Assembly: GCA_000940995.1 (NCBI GenBank)
Contig: CP005974.1
Location: 3,224,001 to 3,288,000 of the forward strand
DNA from: Photobacterium gaetbulicola Gung47
GTDB lineage: Bacteria; Pseudomonadota; Gammaproteobacteria; Enterobacterales; Vibrionaceae
DNA length: 64,000 nt
Reading direction: 5' to 3'
The translations under genes were made by a program, and so were the position numbers. Below, piece after piece: positions 33,200-42,436 of the stretch. The notes under the pieces were generated by a model. It was not told the DNA's origin, searched no databases, and saw nothing but the letters and a program-made list of their open reading frames with translations. Numbering within the stretch: position 1 is the stretch's first letter; each line of letters begins with the position of its first letter.

Positions 33200-33233
33200 T
33201 GTTATTATTGTCCTTTGATGCCCGAAAAGTGTT

Positions 33234-33629
33234 TTACTGCATACGCTCGAAGATTTTATCAAGCTTCTCTTTCAGCGTGGCTGCAGTAAATGGCTTGACG
33301 ATATAGCCATTAACACCGGCTTGGGCGGCTTCGATGATCTGCTCGCGCTTGGCTTCCGCCGTGATCATCAGCACAGGCAGGTGCTTAAGTTCGGCATCGG
33401 CACGAATATGCTTGAGTAGATCGATACCCTGCATACCCGGCATATTCCAGTCCGTGACCACAAAGTCAAAACCGCCCTTTTTAAGCATCGGAAGCGCAGT
33501 CAATCCATCATCCGCCTCCTGGGTATTGTTGAAGCCCAGATCACGCAGCAAATTCTTTACGATTCGGCGCATTGTTGAAAAGTCATCAACAATGAGGATT
33601 TTCATGTTTTTATTCAAAGTTGCCCCCAC
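33234..33629 (-). CDS. cheY: Chemotaxis response regulator CheY
   Basis: This single receiver domain of about 131 residues binds the flagellar switch (FliM) when phosphorylated. The acidic pair is in I-V-D-D-F, the phosphoacceptor Asp in V-V-T-D-W-N-M-P-G, Thr in M-I-T-A-E-A and Lys in I-V-K-P-F. It is almost identical to Vibrio CheY3-type proteins. The GTG at 33629 is the start used here. A GGGGG five bases before an in-frame TTG at 33617, or the ATG of M-K-I-L-I-V-D-D, could also serve. It lies 29 bases after fliA. Confidence 0.95.
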   Translation of the reverse strand: MGATLNKNMKILIVDDFSTMRRIVKNLLRDLGFNNTQEADDGLTALPMLKKGGFDFVVTDWNMPGMQGIDLLKHIRADAELKHLPVLMITAEAKREQIIEAAQAGVNGYIVKPFTAATLKEKLDKIFERMQ

Positions 33630-33658
33630 TGAATTATCAGTGTCTTATAGTGTGATTA

Positions 33659-34381
33659 TTACGAAGTCCACGCAGTCAACTTGGACCGCAAACGTTGCAT
33701 CGCCTGACTGTGAATCTGGCAAACTCGGGATTCACTCACCCCGATAACCGCCCCTATCTCCTTGAGGTTTAGTTCCTCGTCGTAGTACAGGGACAAAACT
33801 AGTGCTTCTCTTTCAGGCAGGGTTTTTATCGCTTCGGCCAAGGATTGGCGAAAATTATCATCTACAACCCCCTGAAAGGGAAGATTTTCTTCAACCGACT
33901 CTTCATTTGCAACCGCGTCTTCCGATACACCAAGATCATCCATACCCACTAAGCGACCACAATTAACATCATTTAAGGCCTGGTGGTACTGTTCGAGCGT
34001 CATTTCGAGATATGCCGCAATTTCCTGATCGTTCGGATCCCGGCCGAGCGTGCCTTCGAGGGCAGAAATGGCCTCGGAAATCCGTCGGTTGTTTTTGTAT
34101 ACAGAGCGAGGCACCCAGTCCCCGCGTCGAATATCGTCCAGCATTGCCCCGCGGATGCGGATCCCGGCGAAAGTTTCGAAACTCGCCCCTTTGGTCGGGT
34201 CATAATTCTGCTGCGCTTCAAGCAAGCCAATCATCCCGGCCTGAATGAGATCCTCGAGCATGACGCTCGGCGGCAAGCGCCCCATCAGGTGATGAGCGAT
34301 GCGCTTGACCAAAGACGAGTAGCGTTCGATAAATGCCTGCGGGCTCTGCTGGTAGCGTCCGTAGGTTAAGGCCTTATTCAC
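33659..34381 (-). CDS. fliA: Flagellar sigma factor FliA (sigma-28)
   Basis: This 240-residue sigma factor for late flagellar genes has region 2 (A-H-H-L-M-G-R-L-P, M-L-E-D-L-I-Q-A-G-M-I-G-L-L-E-A), region 3 (R-I-R-G-A-M-L-D-E/D-I-R) and region 4 with a helix-turn-helix (L-K-E-I-G-A-V-I-G-V-S-E-S-R-V-C-Q). The frame runs upstream inside flhG, but GGGAGGTG eight bases before the GTG at 34381 sets the start, giving the expected M-N-K-A-L-T-Y N-terminus and an eight-base overlap with flhG. Its target in this window is the sigma-28 promoter of the flagellin gene. Confidence 0.95.
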   Translation of the reverse strand: MNKALTYGRYQQSPQAFIERYSSLVKRIAHHLMGRLPPSVMLEDLIQAGMIGLLEAQQNYDPTKGASFETFAGIRIRGAMLDDIRRGDWVPRSVYKNNRRISEAISALEGTLGRDPNDQEIAAYLEMTLEQYHQALNDVNCGRLVGMDDLGVSEDAVANEESVEENLPFQGVVDDNFRQSLAEAIKTLPEREALVLSLYYDEELNLKEIGAVIGVSESRVCQIHSQAMQRLRSKLTAWTS

Positions 34382-35264
34382 TGACCGGCACCTCCCGCGG
34401 ACGACGGCTGTTGACCAACAACCTTTCGACAAAGAATTCCAAATGGCCACCCGGGCTCTGCGGTACCGGCCACATGGCGGCCTTATTGGCCAGCGCCCCC
34501 AGCGCCAGCGCGGCCGGGCTGCGAGGGAAAGCCTCCACCACCAACTTCTGGCGTTTAACCGACTGGCGAACGCGGTCGTCAAGCGGGATACAGGCCACCA
34601 GCTCAAGGTTGGCTTCCAGGAAACGCTCGGTAACCCGGGTCAGCTTGATAAACAGTTCGCGCCCCTCGCGGTAGCTGCGCACCATGTTGGCAACAATCTT
34701 GAAACGCTGGACATCGTACTCCCGGCTGAGGATCTTGATTAGCGCATAGGCATCGGTGATCGACGTCGGCTCATCACACACCACGACCACCACATCTTGG
34801 GCGGCGCGGGAGAAGCTCAATACCATGTCGGAGATCCCTGCGGCAGTATCGACCAGCAAGACGTCGATATCTTCCTCGAGGGTGCTGAACGCCCTGATCA
34901 GCCCCATGTGCTGAGCCGTGGTCAGTTCGGCCATATTTTGCGTACCGGAGGCCGCTGGCACAATCTTCACCCCGTAAGGGCCTTCGACAATGATGTCCTT
35001 GAGCTCGCACATTCCCGCCAGCACATGCGACAGGTTGCGCCTAGCCCGCAGTCCCAGCATGACATCGACATTCGCCAGTCCGAGATCGGCATCCAGTACC
35101 ATCACCCGTTTACCCTGGCGGGCCATTGAGATCGCCATATTGAGGGTCACGTTGGTTTTCCCCACACCACCCTTACCGCCTGTCACAGTAATCACTTTGG
35201 TTGAGGTTAGCTGGGTCATACGGCGTAATCCGCTAGCTTGATCGTACATGGCGTTCTCAGTCAT
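34374..35264 (-). CDS. flhG: Flagellar number regulator FlhG (MinD-like ATPase)
   Basis: This 296-residue MinD/ParA-type ATPase has Walker A T-G-G-K-G-G-V-G-K-T-N, D-A-D-L-G-L-A-N-V-D and Walker B L-V-D-T-A-A-G-I. FlhG (FleN) limits polar flagellum number by antagonising FlhF and the regulator FlrA/FleQ. It overlaps flhF by eight bases upstream and fliA by eight downstream. The C-terminal basic amphipathic helix region is typical of membrane-binding MinD proteins. Confidence 0.94.
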   Translation of the reverse strand: MTENAMYDQASGLRRMTQLTSTKVITVTGGKGGVGKTNVTLNMAISMARQGKRVMVLDADLGLANVDVMLGLRARRNLSHVLAGMCELKDIIVEGPYGVKIVPAASGTQNMAELTTAQHMGLIRAFSTLEEDIDVLLVDTAAGISDMVLSFSRAAQDVVVVVCDEPTSITDAYALIKILSREYDVQRFKIVANMVRSYREGRELFIKLTRVTERFLEANLELVACIPLDDRVRQSVKRQKLVVEAFPRSPAALALGALANKAAMWPVPQSPGGHLEFFVERLLVNSRRPREVPVSE

Positions 35265-36894
35265 AAAAGTCTGCCCCCTGGCTTTCAGAGCTTTCGCTAC
35301 TCCAGAAGTGGGTCTGCTGGCTTAACTCTTGTTCAAGTAATTCATTTGCCCGGGCAACCAGATAGTTCCCCGTGGCGACCTTAATGTCTTCCGGTACCCG
35401 CTGCCCATCGGCAAGGTAGGCAATCGGCAGTGCGTGCTGGATCGACACACTGATCACCTCGCCCAAGCTCAGTGACTCATCAAGCTTGGTCAGTACACAG
35501 CCCGAAAGCGGAATACGACGGAAGTGCTCGATGGTTTCGTGCAGTACCCGGCGCTGCGCTGTCGATGGCAGCACCAAGAAACTGCGAATTTGCGAGCCGC
35601 TGTTTTGCATCAGGGTATCGAGTTGCTCAGACAGCCTGATATCACGCTGTCCCATTCCGGCGGTATCGAGCAGGACCAATCGGCGATGGCGCAACTGGTG
35701 TAATATATCGGCCAATTCCTCGGCATCTTTAGCCACTCGAACCGGACAACCCATAATTCGGCCATAAGTGGCCAACTGCTCGTGGGCACCGATACGGAAA
35801 GTGTCGGTCGTGACCATGGCTATTTGGTCGGGGCCGAACTCCATCGCGGCCCGTGCCGCCAGCTTGGCGATCGTCGTTGTCTTGCCAACACCGGTCGGTC
35901 CCAGCAGGGCGACTACCCCGCCGGTTTCCAGGATACTGTCTTTGGCGGTGATAATTTGATCGGACAGCAGATCGAGCAATGCCGGCCACGCTTCGTTAGC
36001 CGGTACGTCTTCTGGGATATAGCACGCCAGCTGATCGGCCAGCTCCTGCGACAGGCCCATTTTCTCCAGCCGTTTGATCATCATTGCCCGCATCGGCTCG
36101 CGGCGCTCCATCTCCTGCCACATCAATCCCGAGACCTGATGTTCGAGCAAGCGGCGGATCGAGGCCATCTCATTGCGCATCGCATCGATTTCATCGGCAC
36201 CATGGTTTCGCGCCTTGGGGTCATAGCGACTTGGATCCAAACGGTTTTTCTGCTGCGACGACGCACCAAAGCGTGACTCGGCACGGTATGACTCCGTACG
36301 GTTATCGGCTGGGCGGGCACCATACAGCGGCTCGGCCTGCGGCACCGCCGGACGGCGGTAATCGCCAATATCGAGCTGATGCCTCGCTGGCTGCCGGCCG
36401 TTTGGCTGGCGAGCGGCTTCCTGTGCCCTGCCACCACCAGCATAGCCTCGCTCGCCGTATGAGTGGTTGCTTGGCTGCGGCTCCTCGCGTCGGCCATGGC
36501 GCGGGTCATCACCGTAGTGTTTCGACTGGCGTTGCAGCAGTGCCGACAACGAGTCAGCCTCGCTACCTTGGCCACTCTGTTGATCGGCATCGCCAGACTG
36601 GCCAGTAAAATTGTGCAGCACTTTGGCAAAACGGCTCGAGGACGACTGAAGTTGGACTTTGTCGTCTGCCAACTGTCGCTTGGCAGAATCAAACCGATCG
36701 GCAAGCTCTTCGCGTGCCTTGCTGGCAGCCGGTGATGGCTGGGCGCGAAGCTCCTCACTATCGAGGGCCGCCACAATTTCCACCCCGCCGGTGACCTTTT
36801 TATTCGACATGATCACCGCATCGGCACCCAGCTCTTCCTTGACTTGGGTAAGTGCAGCACGCATATCCTTGGCAAAAAAACGTTTAATTTTCAA
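35257..36894 (-). CDS. flhF: Flagellar biosynthesis GTPase FlhF
   Basis: This 545-residue SRP-type GTPase marks the pole where the flagellum is built. The N-terminal B domain starts M-K-I-K-R-F-F-A-K-D-M and is followed by a long Arg/Gln/Pro-rich, probably disordered linker (about residues 60-240). The NG domain has G-P-T-G-V-G-K-T-T-T-I-A-K-L-A-A-R, D-T-F-R-I-G-A, L-L-D-T-A-G-M and T-K-L-D-E. The linker is long, as in other vibrios. It lies 81 bases after flhA and overlaps flhG. Confidence 0.94.
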   Translation of the reverse strand: MKIKRFFAKDMRAALTQVKEELGADAVIMSNKKVTGGVEIVAALDSEELRAQPSPAASKAREELADRFDSAKRQLADDKVQLQSSSSRFAKVLHNFTGQSGDADQQSGQGSEADSLSALLQRQSKHYGDDPRHGRREEPQPSNHSYGERGYAGGGRAQEAARQPNGRQPARHQLDIGDYRRPAVPQAEPLYGARPADNRTESYRAESRFGASSQQKNRLDPSRYDPKARNHGADEIDAMRNEMASIRRLLEHQVSGLMWQEMERREPMRAMMIKRLEKMGLSQELADQLACYIPEDVPANEAWPALLDLLSDQIITAKDSILETGGVVALLGPTGVGKTTTIAKLAARAAMEFGPDQIAMVTTDTFRIGAHEQLATYGRIMGCPVRVAKDAEELADILHQLRHRRLVLLDTAGMGQRDIRLSEQLDTLMQNSGSQIRSFLVLPSTAQRRVLHETIEHFRRIPLSGCVLTKLDESLSLGEVISVSIQHALPIAYLADGQRVPEDIKVATGNYLVARANELLEQELSQQTHFWSSESSESQGADFYD

Positions 36895-36975
36895 TGTGAC
36901 CTTCCCGTTATTTCAGGCCGTGAGGTGATAACTGCCCTGGGGCCATCTCCATCAGCATCGTCGCCATAAACTTCA

Positions 36976-39075
36976 TTATGAATTCCCAACCGCATTGACA
37001 ATCCGGATCTGCTTCTCGTCAGGCACTTCCTGATAAGACAGCACACGCAATGAAGGAATTGTATTCTTGACAAATTTCGCCAGCGTCAACCTCAATACGC
37101 CTGAGGTCAACAAGACTGCAGGTTCACCTTTCAGCTCTTGCTGCTGGGTGGCATCAACCAGGGAACGCTGCAAGCGTTCAGCCAAACCAGGTTCAATACC
37201 GGTCGACTCGCCGCCGGAGGACTGCATGGTTTGATGCAAGATCTGCTCCAACTCTGGCACCAAGGTAATAACCGGCAATTCAGGCTCTATACCATTGATT
37301 TCCTGGCAAATTAGTCGTTTCAAGCTAACCCGGACGGCCGCCGTCAAAATGTCAGGATCTTGACTCTTGGTGGAATATTCAGCCAACGTCTGAACAATCG
37401 TCCGAATATCACGGATCGGAATGGCTTCATTGAGCAGGTTCTGCAGTACCTTAACAATCACCCCCAGGCTGAGCTGATCCGGCACCAAGCCCTCCACCAA
37501 GCGCGGGGCAGACTTGCCCAGCAGATCGAGGAGGTTCTGCACTTCTTCGTAACCAATCAACTGCGCCGCACGGTTGGTCAGGATTTGGCTCAGGTGGGTG
37601 GCCAGCACGGTAGCGGAATCAACCACGGTATAGCCCAGCGCCTGGGCATGCTCGCGTTGGGACTCGTTTACCCATACCGCCTCGAGACCGAAAGCCGGAT
37701 CCACCGTGCGCTCGCCGTCGACATTGCCAAACACCTGGCCGGGGTTAATCGCCAGCTCGCGGTTAGGATGAATATTGGCCTCGCCGCAGGCTACGCCCAT
37801 CAGGCTGATGCGGTAAGTATTCGGCGGTAGTTCGAGGTTATCGCGAATATGGACGGCGGGGATCAAGAACCCGAAGTCCTGCGACAGCTTCTTCCTCACT
37901 CCCTTAACCCGCTCAAGCAGCTCGCCACCCTGATCTTTGTCCACCATCGGGATGAGGCGGTAGCCGACTTCCAGCCCGATCACATCAATCGGTTTAACAT
38001 CGTCCCACGACAATTCTTTTGGCAATTGCGGCGCCACCACATCGGTAGAGGCTTCCTGCTCTTTGATTTGTGCCGCTGCGCGCTGGGACTTGATCCGCCA
38101 ATAGGCCACCCCGCCAATCAGCAACGCCAGCAGCAAAAATGGAATATGCGGCATGCCCGGCACAATCCCCATGACAAACAGGATCCCGCCGGTGATGATC
38201 AACGCCTGCGGGTTGTTGAACATCTGGAAAATCATCTGCTGGCCCATGTCTTCGTCAGTATTTTGACGTGTCACCATCATGGCGGCACCGATGGACAGCA
38301 ACAGTGATGGGATTTGGGCAACCAGGCCATCACCGATAGTCAGCAAGCTGTAGATCTCAATGGCCTCGCCAAAACCCAGCCCATGCTGGCCCATGCCAAT
38401 GACCAGCCCACCGATAATGTTGATACAGAGGATCAGGATACCGGCAATGGCATCCCCCTTCACGAACTTGGAGGCACCGTCCATCGAACCGTAAAAGTCC
38501 GCTTCTTTGGTCACTTCAAAACGGCGGGTACGGGCCTGCTCCTGGTCAATCAAACCGGCATTCAAGTCCGCATCGATGGCCATCTGCTTACCCGGCAGGG
38601 CATCAAGGGTGAAGCGGGCGCTTACCTCGGAGATCCGTCCGGCACCTTTGGTCACCACCATGAAGTTGATAATCATCAAGATCAGGAAAACCACCAGGCC
38701 GACAGCATAGTTGCCGCCGATAACCACCGAGCCAAAGGCATCAATCACCTGGCCGGCCGCATCCGGCCCTTCATGACCATACAGCAGGACAACCCGGGTA
38801 GAGGCAACATTCAGTGCCAGGCGCAACAAGGTAGCGATCAGCAGAACAGTCGGGAATGCAGCAAAATCCAGCGGCCGGCGGGTATAGACGGTAACCAGCA
38901 GCACCACCAGTGCCAGCGCAATATTAAAGGAGAATGCCATGTCCAGCAGCAACGGCGGCATCGGCAATATGACCATTGCCAAGGTTGCCAATACCAGGAC
39001 AGGCGCTCCTATCGCGGGCATGCTCTGCAGGCGTGCAGGATTTAACTTATCGGCAAAGGGTAAAGATAGCTTCAT
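36976..39075 (-). CDS. flhA: Flagellar export gate protein FlhA
   Basis: This export gate component of 699 residues has eight N-terminal membrane helices, the conserved F-H-I-P-E-P-type cytoplasmic loop region (V-S-A-R-F-T-L-D-A-L-P-G-K-Q-M-A-I-D-A-D-L) and a large C-terminal cytoplasmic domain that docks chaperone-substrate complexes. The frame extends to a TTG at 39111, but the ATG at 39075 gives the normal M-K-L-S-L-P-F-A-D N-terminus. A sigma-54 promoter lies upstream at 39306-39321, leaving a leader of about 220 bases. It heads the flhA-flhF-flhG-fliA-che block. Confidence 0.95.
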   Translation of the reverse strand: MKLSLPFADKLNPARLQSMPAIGAPVLVLATLAMVILPMPPLLLDMAFSFNIALALVVLLVTVYTRRPLDFAAFPTVLLIATLLRLALNVASTRVVLLYGHEGPDAAGQVIDAFGSVVIGGNYAVGLVVFLILMIINFMVVTKGAGRISEVSARFTLDALPGKQMAIDADLNAGLIDQEQARTRRFEVTKEADFYGSMDGASKFVKGDAIAGILILCINIIGGLVIGMGQHGLGFGEAIEIYSLLTIGDGLVAQIPSLLLSIGAAMMVTRQNTDEDMGQQMIFQMFNNPQALIITGGILFVMGIVPGMPHIPFLLLALLIGGVAYWRIKSQRAAAQIKEQEASTDVVAPQLPKELSWDDVKPIDVIGLEVGYRLIPMVDKDQGGELLERVKGVRKKLSQDFGFLIPAVHIRDNLELPPNTYRISLMGVACGEANIHPNRELAINPGQVFGNVDGERTVDPAFGLEAVWVNESQREHAQALGYTVVDSATVLATHLSQILTNRAAQLIGYEEVQNLLDLLGKSAPRLVEGLVPDQLSLGVIVKVLQNLLNEAIPIRDIRTIVQTLAEYSTKSQDPDILTAAVRVSLKRLICQEINGIEPELPVITLVPELEQILHQTMQSSGGESTGIEPGLAERLQRSLVDATQQQELKGEPAVLLTSGVLRLTLAKFVKNTIPSLRVLSYQEVPDEKQIRIVNAVGNS

Positions 39076-39400
39076 GCAATATCTGTAATGGTTCCGTTCC
39101 CGCCAAACCAAAATGCCTTCAATAAACCGGTCACCAGTACCGGCAATACTGTATCGAGAGGGATCTGCGAGGAAAAATTATTAGAATCTAAGTAATACCA
39201 AACTGAATAAAATTCTGGCCCAGCCACGAAGAAGATCACTGAGTTTGGAATTGGTTATTGTACCGTTTTCGCCGCCAAACAAAAAGCGACCAACTGCAAC
39301 TTAAAAGCAATTATCACGCCACTATTTTTGCCATATTTTTGACGCTTTTGGTGGGGTTTTACAAGGGGGGGAAGATATACCTAGCCTCTAACCTGACAGA
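39076..39400. other. flhB-flhA intergenic region with sigma-54 promoter
   Basis: This stretch of 325 bases separates flhB from flhA. Its clear content is the -24/-12 element at 39306-39321, with a long untranslated leader to flhA. An inverted repeat around 39130-39147 (accggt/accagtaccgg) lies in the leader. No gene and no strong terminator for the flhB operon were found, so read-through into flhA is possible. Confidence 0.6.
39306..39321 (-). promoter_or_regulatory. Sigma-54 promoter of flhA
   Basis: The minus strand reads TGGCGTGATAATTGCT: the GG (-24) and GC (-12) dinucleotides are exactly ten bases apart and TTGCT fits the -12 consensus. The expected start is near 39294. flhA operons of vibrios are known sigma-54/FlrC targets. 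Confidence 0.78.
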
Positions 39401-40531
39401 TTAATAATGGAACTCATTGGGAAGATTCGAGGCTTCCTTGGATAACGTCGGCTTGCGGCCGCGGCCTTTCTGGTATTGCTTGAGCTGGTAGATGTACGCC
39501 AGTACCTGCGCCACCGCGGCAAACAGACCATCAGGGATCTGCTGCTCCAGCTCGGTGGTATGATAAAGCGCCCTGGCAAGGGGCGGAGCCGGGACAATTT
39601 CAATGTCGTGCTCGTTGGCAATTTCCCGGATTTTCAATGCCAAGAAGTCGGTTCCCTTGGCCACGACCACCGGCGCCGAGTCTATTTTGGAGTCATAGCG
39701 CAGCGCCACTGAAAAGTGCTCGGGGTTGGTGATCACCACATCGGCCTGCGGGACATCCGCCATCATCCGCCGCTGTGCCATTTCGCGCTGGAGCATCCGG
39801 ATCCGCCCCTTCACTTCCGGCTTACCTTCCGAGTCCTTGAACTCATCCTTCACTTCCTGCTTGGTCATCTTGAGCTGCTCGTTGTGCTGCCAGATCTGGA
39901 AAGGAATATCGATAGCCACCACCACCAGCAATGAGCAGCTGATCAGCAGAATGAAGTTGAGCAAAATATCGAGTGCATGGGTGATATTCTGCGGGTACAT
40001 TTCGCGGCTGAGCTGGTAGAAGTCAGTCAGGCTGGCCTTGAGCAGGAAAAAGGCAACCCCGACCACCAGCAAAACCTTGAGGATGGACTTGATCAGCTCG
40101 ACCAGGCTCTGCTTACCGACCATTCGCTTGAAGCCATTGATCGGGTTGAGCTTGGACAACTTCGGGGCCGCCGCCTGCGACGAGAAGCGGATCCCGCCCA
40201 AGCCCGTCGCGCCAACAAATGCGGCCACATAGACAAACAGCAAGAAAGTAAACAGCGGGAACAGCACATTGCCGACCGCCACCACAATCAGGTTGAACAG
40301 CTGGGATAGGTCAAAAATTTCATCACGGGTCAGGCTAAACAGCCGGGTCATGACCTCGCCAAGGCCACGGCCTATCGCCTCGCCGAACCACATCAGCCCC
40401 ACCGCACCGGCCACCAGCACGGCGATCGATGCCAGCTCCCTCGAACGGGGAACCTGTCCTTTTTCGCGGGCCTGCTCCCGCCTTCGGGGCGTGGCCTCTT
40501 CGGTTCTTTCTTGTCCGTCAGACTCAGCCAT
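39401..40531 (-). CDS. flhB: Flagellar export switch protein FlhB
   Basis: This 376-residue inner-membrane protein with four helices (about 35-210) and a cytoplasmic domain controls the switch from rod/hook to filament export. The autocleavage motif is N-P-E-H at residues 269-272, where the enteric protein has N-P-T-H; the Asn-Pro bond itself is kept. The start ATG overlaps the fliR stop (TGATG), preferred over an in-frame TTG six bases upstream. It is the last gene of the fliK to flhB series. Confidence 0.94.
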   Translation of the reverse strand: MAESDGQERTEEATPRRREQAREKGQVPRSRELASIAVLVAGAVGLMWFGEAIGRGLGEVMTRLFSLTRDEIFDLSQLFNLIVVAVGNVLFPLFTFLLFVYVAAFVGATGLGGIRFSSQAAAPKLSKLNPINGFKRMVGKQSLVELIKSILKVLLVVGVAFFLLKASLTDFYQLSREMYPQNITHALDILLNFILLISCSLLVVVAIDIPFQIWQHNEQLKMTKQEVKDEFKDSEGKPEVKGRIRMLQREMAQRRMMADVPQADVVITNPEHFSVALRYDSKIDSAPVVVAKGTDFLALKIREIANEHDIEIVPAPPLARALYHTTELEQQIPDGLFAAVAQVLAYIYQLKQYQKGRGRKPTLSKEASNLPNEFHY

Positions 40532-41316
40532 CAGCAATCCAACCGAATTAAACTACACACTTGCTCGACACCGACCTGCCAAATGGCCTCGTAGTGTGGC
40601 AAGATCCCACCAATCAAAAACCAGCTGATCACAAAGCCCAGTACCAGCGCAAAGGAAAAGCCCAGGGCAAAGATATTAAGCTGCGGGGCGGCACGGGTCA
40701 TGACACCAAACGACATATTGACCACCAGCAGGGCCACCACCCCGGCAATCGCCATGGTCAGGGCAAACTTGAACATATGGCCAAACCACTGCGCCAGCTG
40801 ATAATAGTCGCCAGCTTCGAGCATCGACTCGCCTACCGGCAAGGTATGAAAACTCATGGCCACCAGTTTTAGCATCATCAAATGGCCATCAGTGGCCAGG
40901 AAAATCATCACCACCAAGAACATATAGAACTGGCCCAGCACCGGGGTATTTTGCCCGTTGGAGGGATCGACCATGGAGGCAAAACCCAAGCTCGACTGCA
41001 TCCCCAAGATCTGCCCCAGCAGGATAAAGGTCTGGGTCACAAAGGTGGTCACGGTGCCCATCGCCACCCCAATCACCACCTGCTGGCCGGTTGTGATGAA
41101 GCCCTGTAGCGACAGCAGCGGAATGTCGACCGGGGCGACGGGCAACACCGGCAACAACGCGAAGGTAAACAGCAGCGAAACATACAGCCGGATTTTCGGC
41201 GCCACATAACGGGCACCGAAAAAGGTCATGACCATCAGCATGGCCGAAATCCGTGTCAGCGGCCAGAAAACGGTCGCCAGCCAGTCCAAGATCAGCGGGG
41301 CAGAATAATTGAGCAT
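40531..41316 (-). CDS. fliR: Flagellar export gate protein FliR
   Basis: This 261-residue protein with about six membrane helices forms, with FliP and FliQ, the core export channel of the flagellar secretion apparatus. Family features include the N-terminal R-I-S-A-M-L-M segment and G-Q-I-L-G-M-Q-S-S-L-G-F-A-S-M-V-D-P. It overlaps fliQ by one base and flhB by one base, so the membrane export genes are translationally coupled. Confidence 0.94.
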   Translation of the reverse strand: MLNYSAPLILDWLATVFWPLTRISAMLMVMTFFGARYVAPKIRLYVSLLFTFALLPVLPVAPVDIPLLSLQGFITTGQQVVIGVAMGTVTTFVTQTFILLGQILGMQSSLGFASMVDPSNGQNTPVLGQFYMFLVVMIFLATDGHLMMLKLVAMSFHTLPVGESMLEAGDYYQLAQWFGHMFKFALTMAIAGVVALLVVNMSFGVMTRAAPQLNIFALGFSFALVLGFVISWFLIGGILPHYEAIWQVGVEQVCSLIRLDC

Positions 41317-41585
41317 CAGTGCAACAGCCGCGGGATGTAGTCAATCATCTGGTGGAAGTAGTCCATCAGCATCTGGGTCATCATGTGGCCGAAAAACATC
41401 AGCGCCAGCAAGGTGACAATCAGCCTAGGCAAGAAACTCAGCGTCTGCTCGTTAATCGAGGTCGCCGCCTGGAAAATGGCCACCACCAGGCCGATCAGCA
41501 GGCCCGGCACCACTATGGCACAGACCATCAGCAGTACCATGTAGAGTGCATCTTGGAAAATTTCGACAAAAAACTCCGGCGTCAC
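41316..41585 (-). CDS. fliQ: Flagellar export gate protein FliQ
   Basis: This 89-residue protein has two membrane helices (about 16-37 and 52-74), four copies of which join FliP and FliR in the export gate. The conserved G-L-L-I-G-L-V-V-A-I-F-Q-A-A-T-S-I-N-E segment is present. It overlaps fliP by four bases and fliR by one. Confidence 0.95.
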   Translation of the reverse strand: MTPEFFVEIFQDALYMVLLMVCAIVVPGLLIGLVVAIFQAATSINEQTLSFLPRLIVTLLALMFFGHMMTQMLMDYFHQMIDYIPRLLH

Positions 41586-42436
41586 GTACCAAAACTCCCC
41601 GCCAAGGTTGATAGGATCAAGTTCCAGCCATCCACCAGCACGAACAACATCAGCTTGAACGGCAACGAGACAATCATCGGCGAGAGCATCATCATACCCA
41701 TCGCCATCAGCACCGATGCCACCACCAAGTCAATGATCAGGAACGGCAAAAACAACATGAAGCCGATTTGGAACGCGGTTTTCAGCTCGGAGGTGACGAA
41801 AGCCGGGATCAAGACAGTCATGGGGACGTCCTGCGGATCGGTTGCGTTAGAGCCTGACATTTCGACGAAAGTTTCGAGATCTTTGACCCGGGTCTGCTTG
41901 AGCATGAACTGGCGCAGCGGATCTTGTGCCGCCTCCAGGGCCTGGGCGGCGCTCATCTGCTGGTTGATATAGGGCTGAACCGCCTCGGTATTGATTCTAT
42001 CCAGCACCGGCGACATCACGAAAAAAGTCAGGAACATGGCAATGCCGATGATCACCTGGTTAGACGGGGTCTGCTGCAAACCCATCGCCTGGCGTAATAT
42101 CGACATTACCACCACAATCCGGGTAAAGGAGGTCATCAGGATCACGATAGCCGGCAAGAACCCCAAGGCCGTCATCAGGGCAAGGATCTGCAGGGTAACC
42201 GAATAGTCCTCGCTGCCGTCAGGGTTCACCGTAACCGAGAAGGCCGGAATACCGCTGCCGCCCCCTTGGGTCAGCGACATTTGCGTCGATCCGGACTCGC
42301 CTTGCATCTCGCTCAGGGTCACGCCCGGCTGAGCAGCCTCAACGGCTGCACCGACCGCCGCTTCAGCCGCAGCCGGAAAAACCAGCAAAAGCGAAAAAGC
42401 CGCCAATAAGGCGGCAATGAAATTAGTTCTTGTCAT
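41582..42436 (-). CDS. fliP: Flagellar export gate protein FliP
   Basis: This 284-residue protein has an N-terminal cleavable signal peptide, an Ala-rich mature N-terminus, then four membrane helices with the family signatures M-T-S-F-T-R-I-V-V-V, R-Q-A-M-G-L-Q-Q-T-P and F-V-T-S-E-L-K-T-A-F-Q-I-G-F. It forms the FliPQR export channel. It overlaps the fliO end by 14 bases and fliQ by four. Confidence 0.95.
   Translation of the reverse strand: MTRTNFIAALLAAFSLLLVFPAAAEAAVGAAVEAAQPGVTLSEMQGESGSTQMSLTQGGGSGIPAFSVTVNPDGSEDYSVTLQILALMTALGFLPAIVILMTSFTRIVVVMSILRQAMGLQQTPSNQVIIGIAMFLTFFVMSPVLDRINTEAVQPYINQQMSAAQALEAAQDPLRQFMLKQTRVKDLETFVEMSGSNATDPQDVPMTVLIPAFVTSELKTAFQIGFMLFLPFLIIDLVVASVLMAMGMMMLSPMIVSLPFKLMLFVLVDGWNLILSTLAGSFGT

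Noticed and set aside
34382..34606. In-frame upstream extension of fliA by 75 codons
   Set aside because: It lies wholly inside flhG, is Trp/Arg-rich, and a strong GGGAGGTG ribosome binding site marks the GTG at 34381 as the start.
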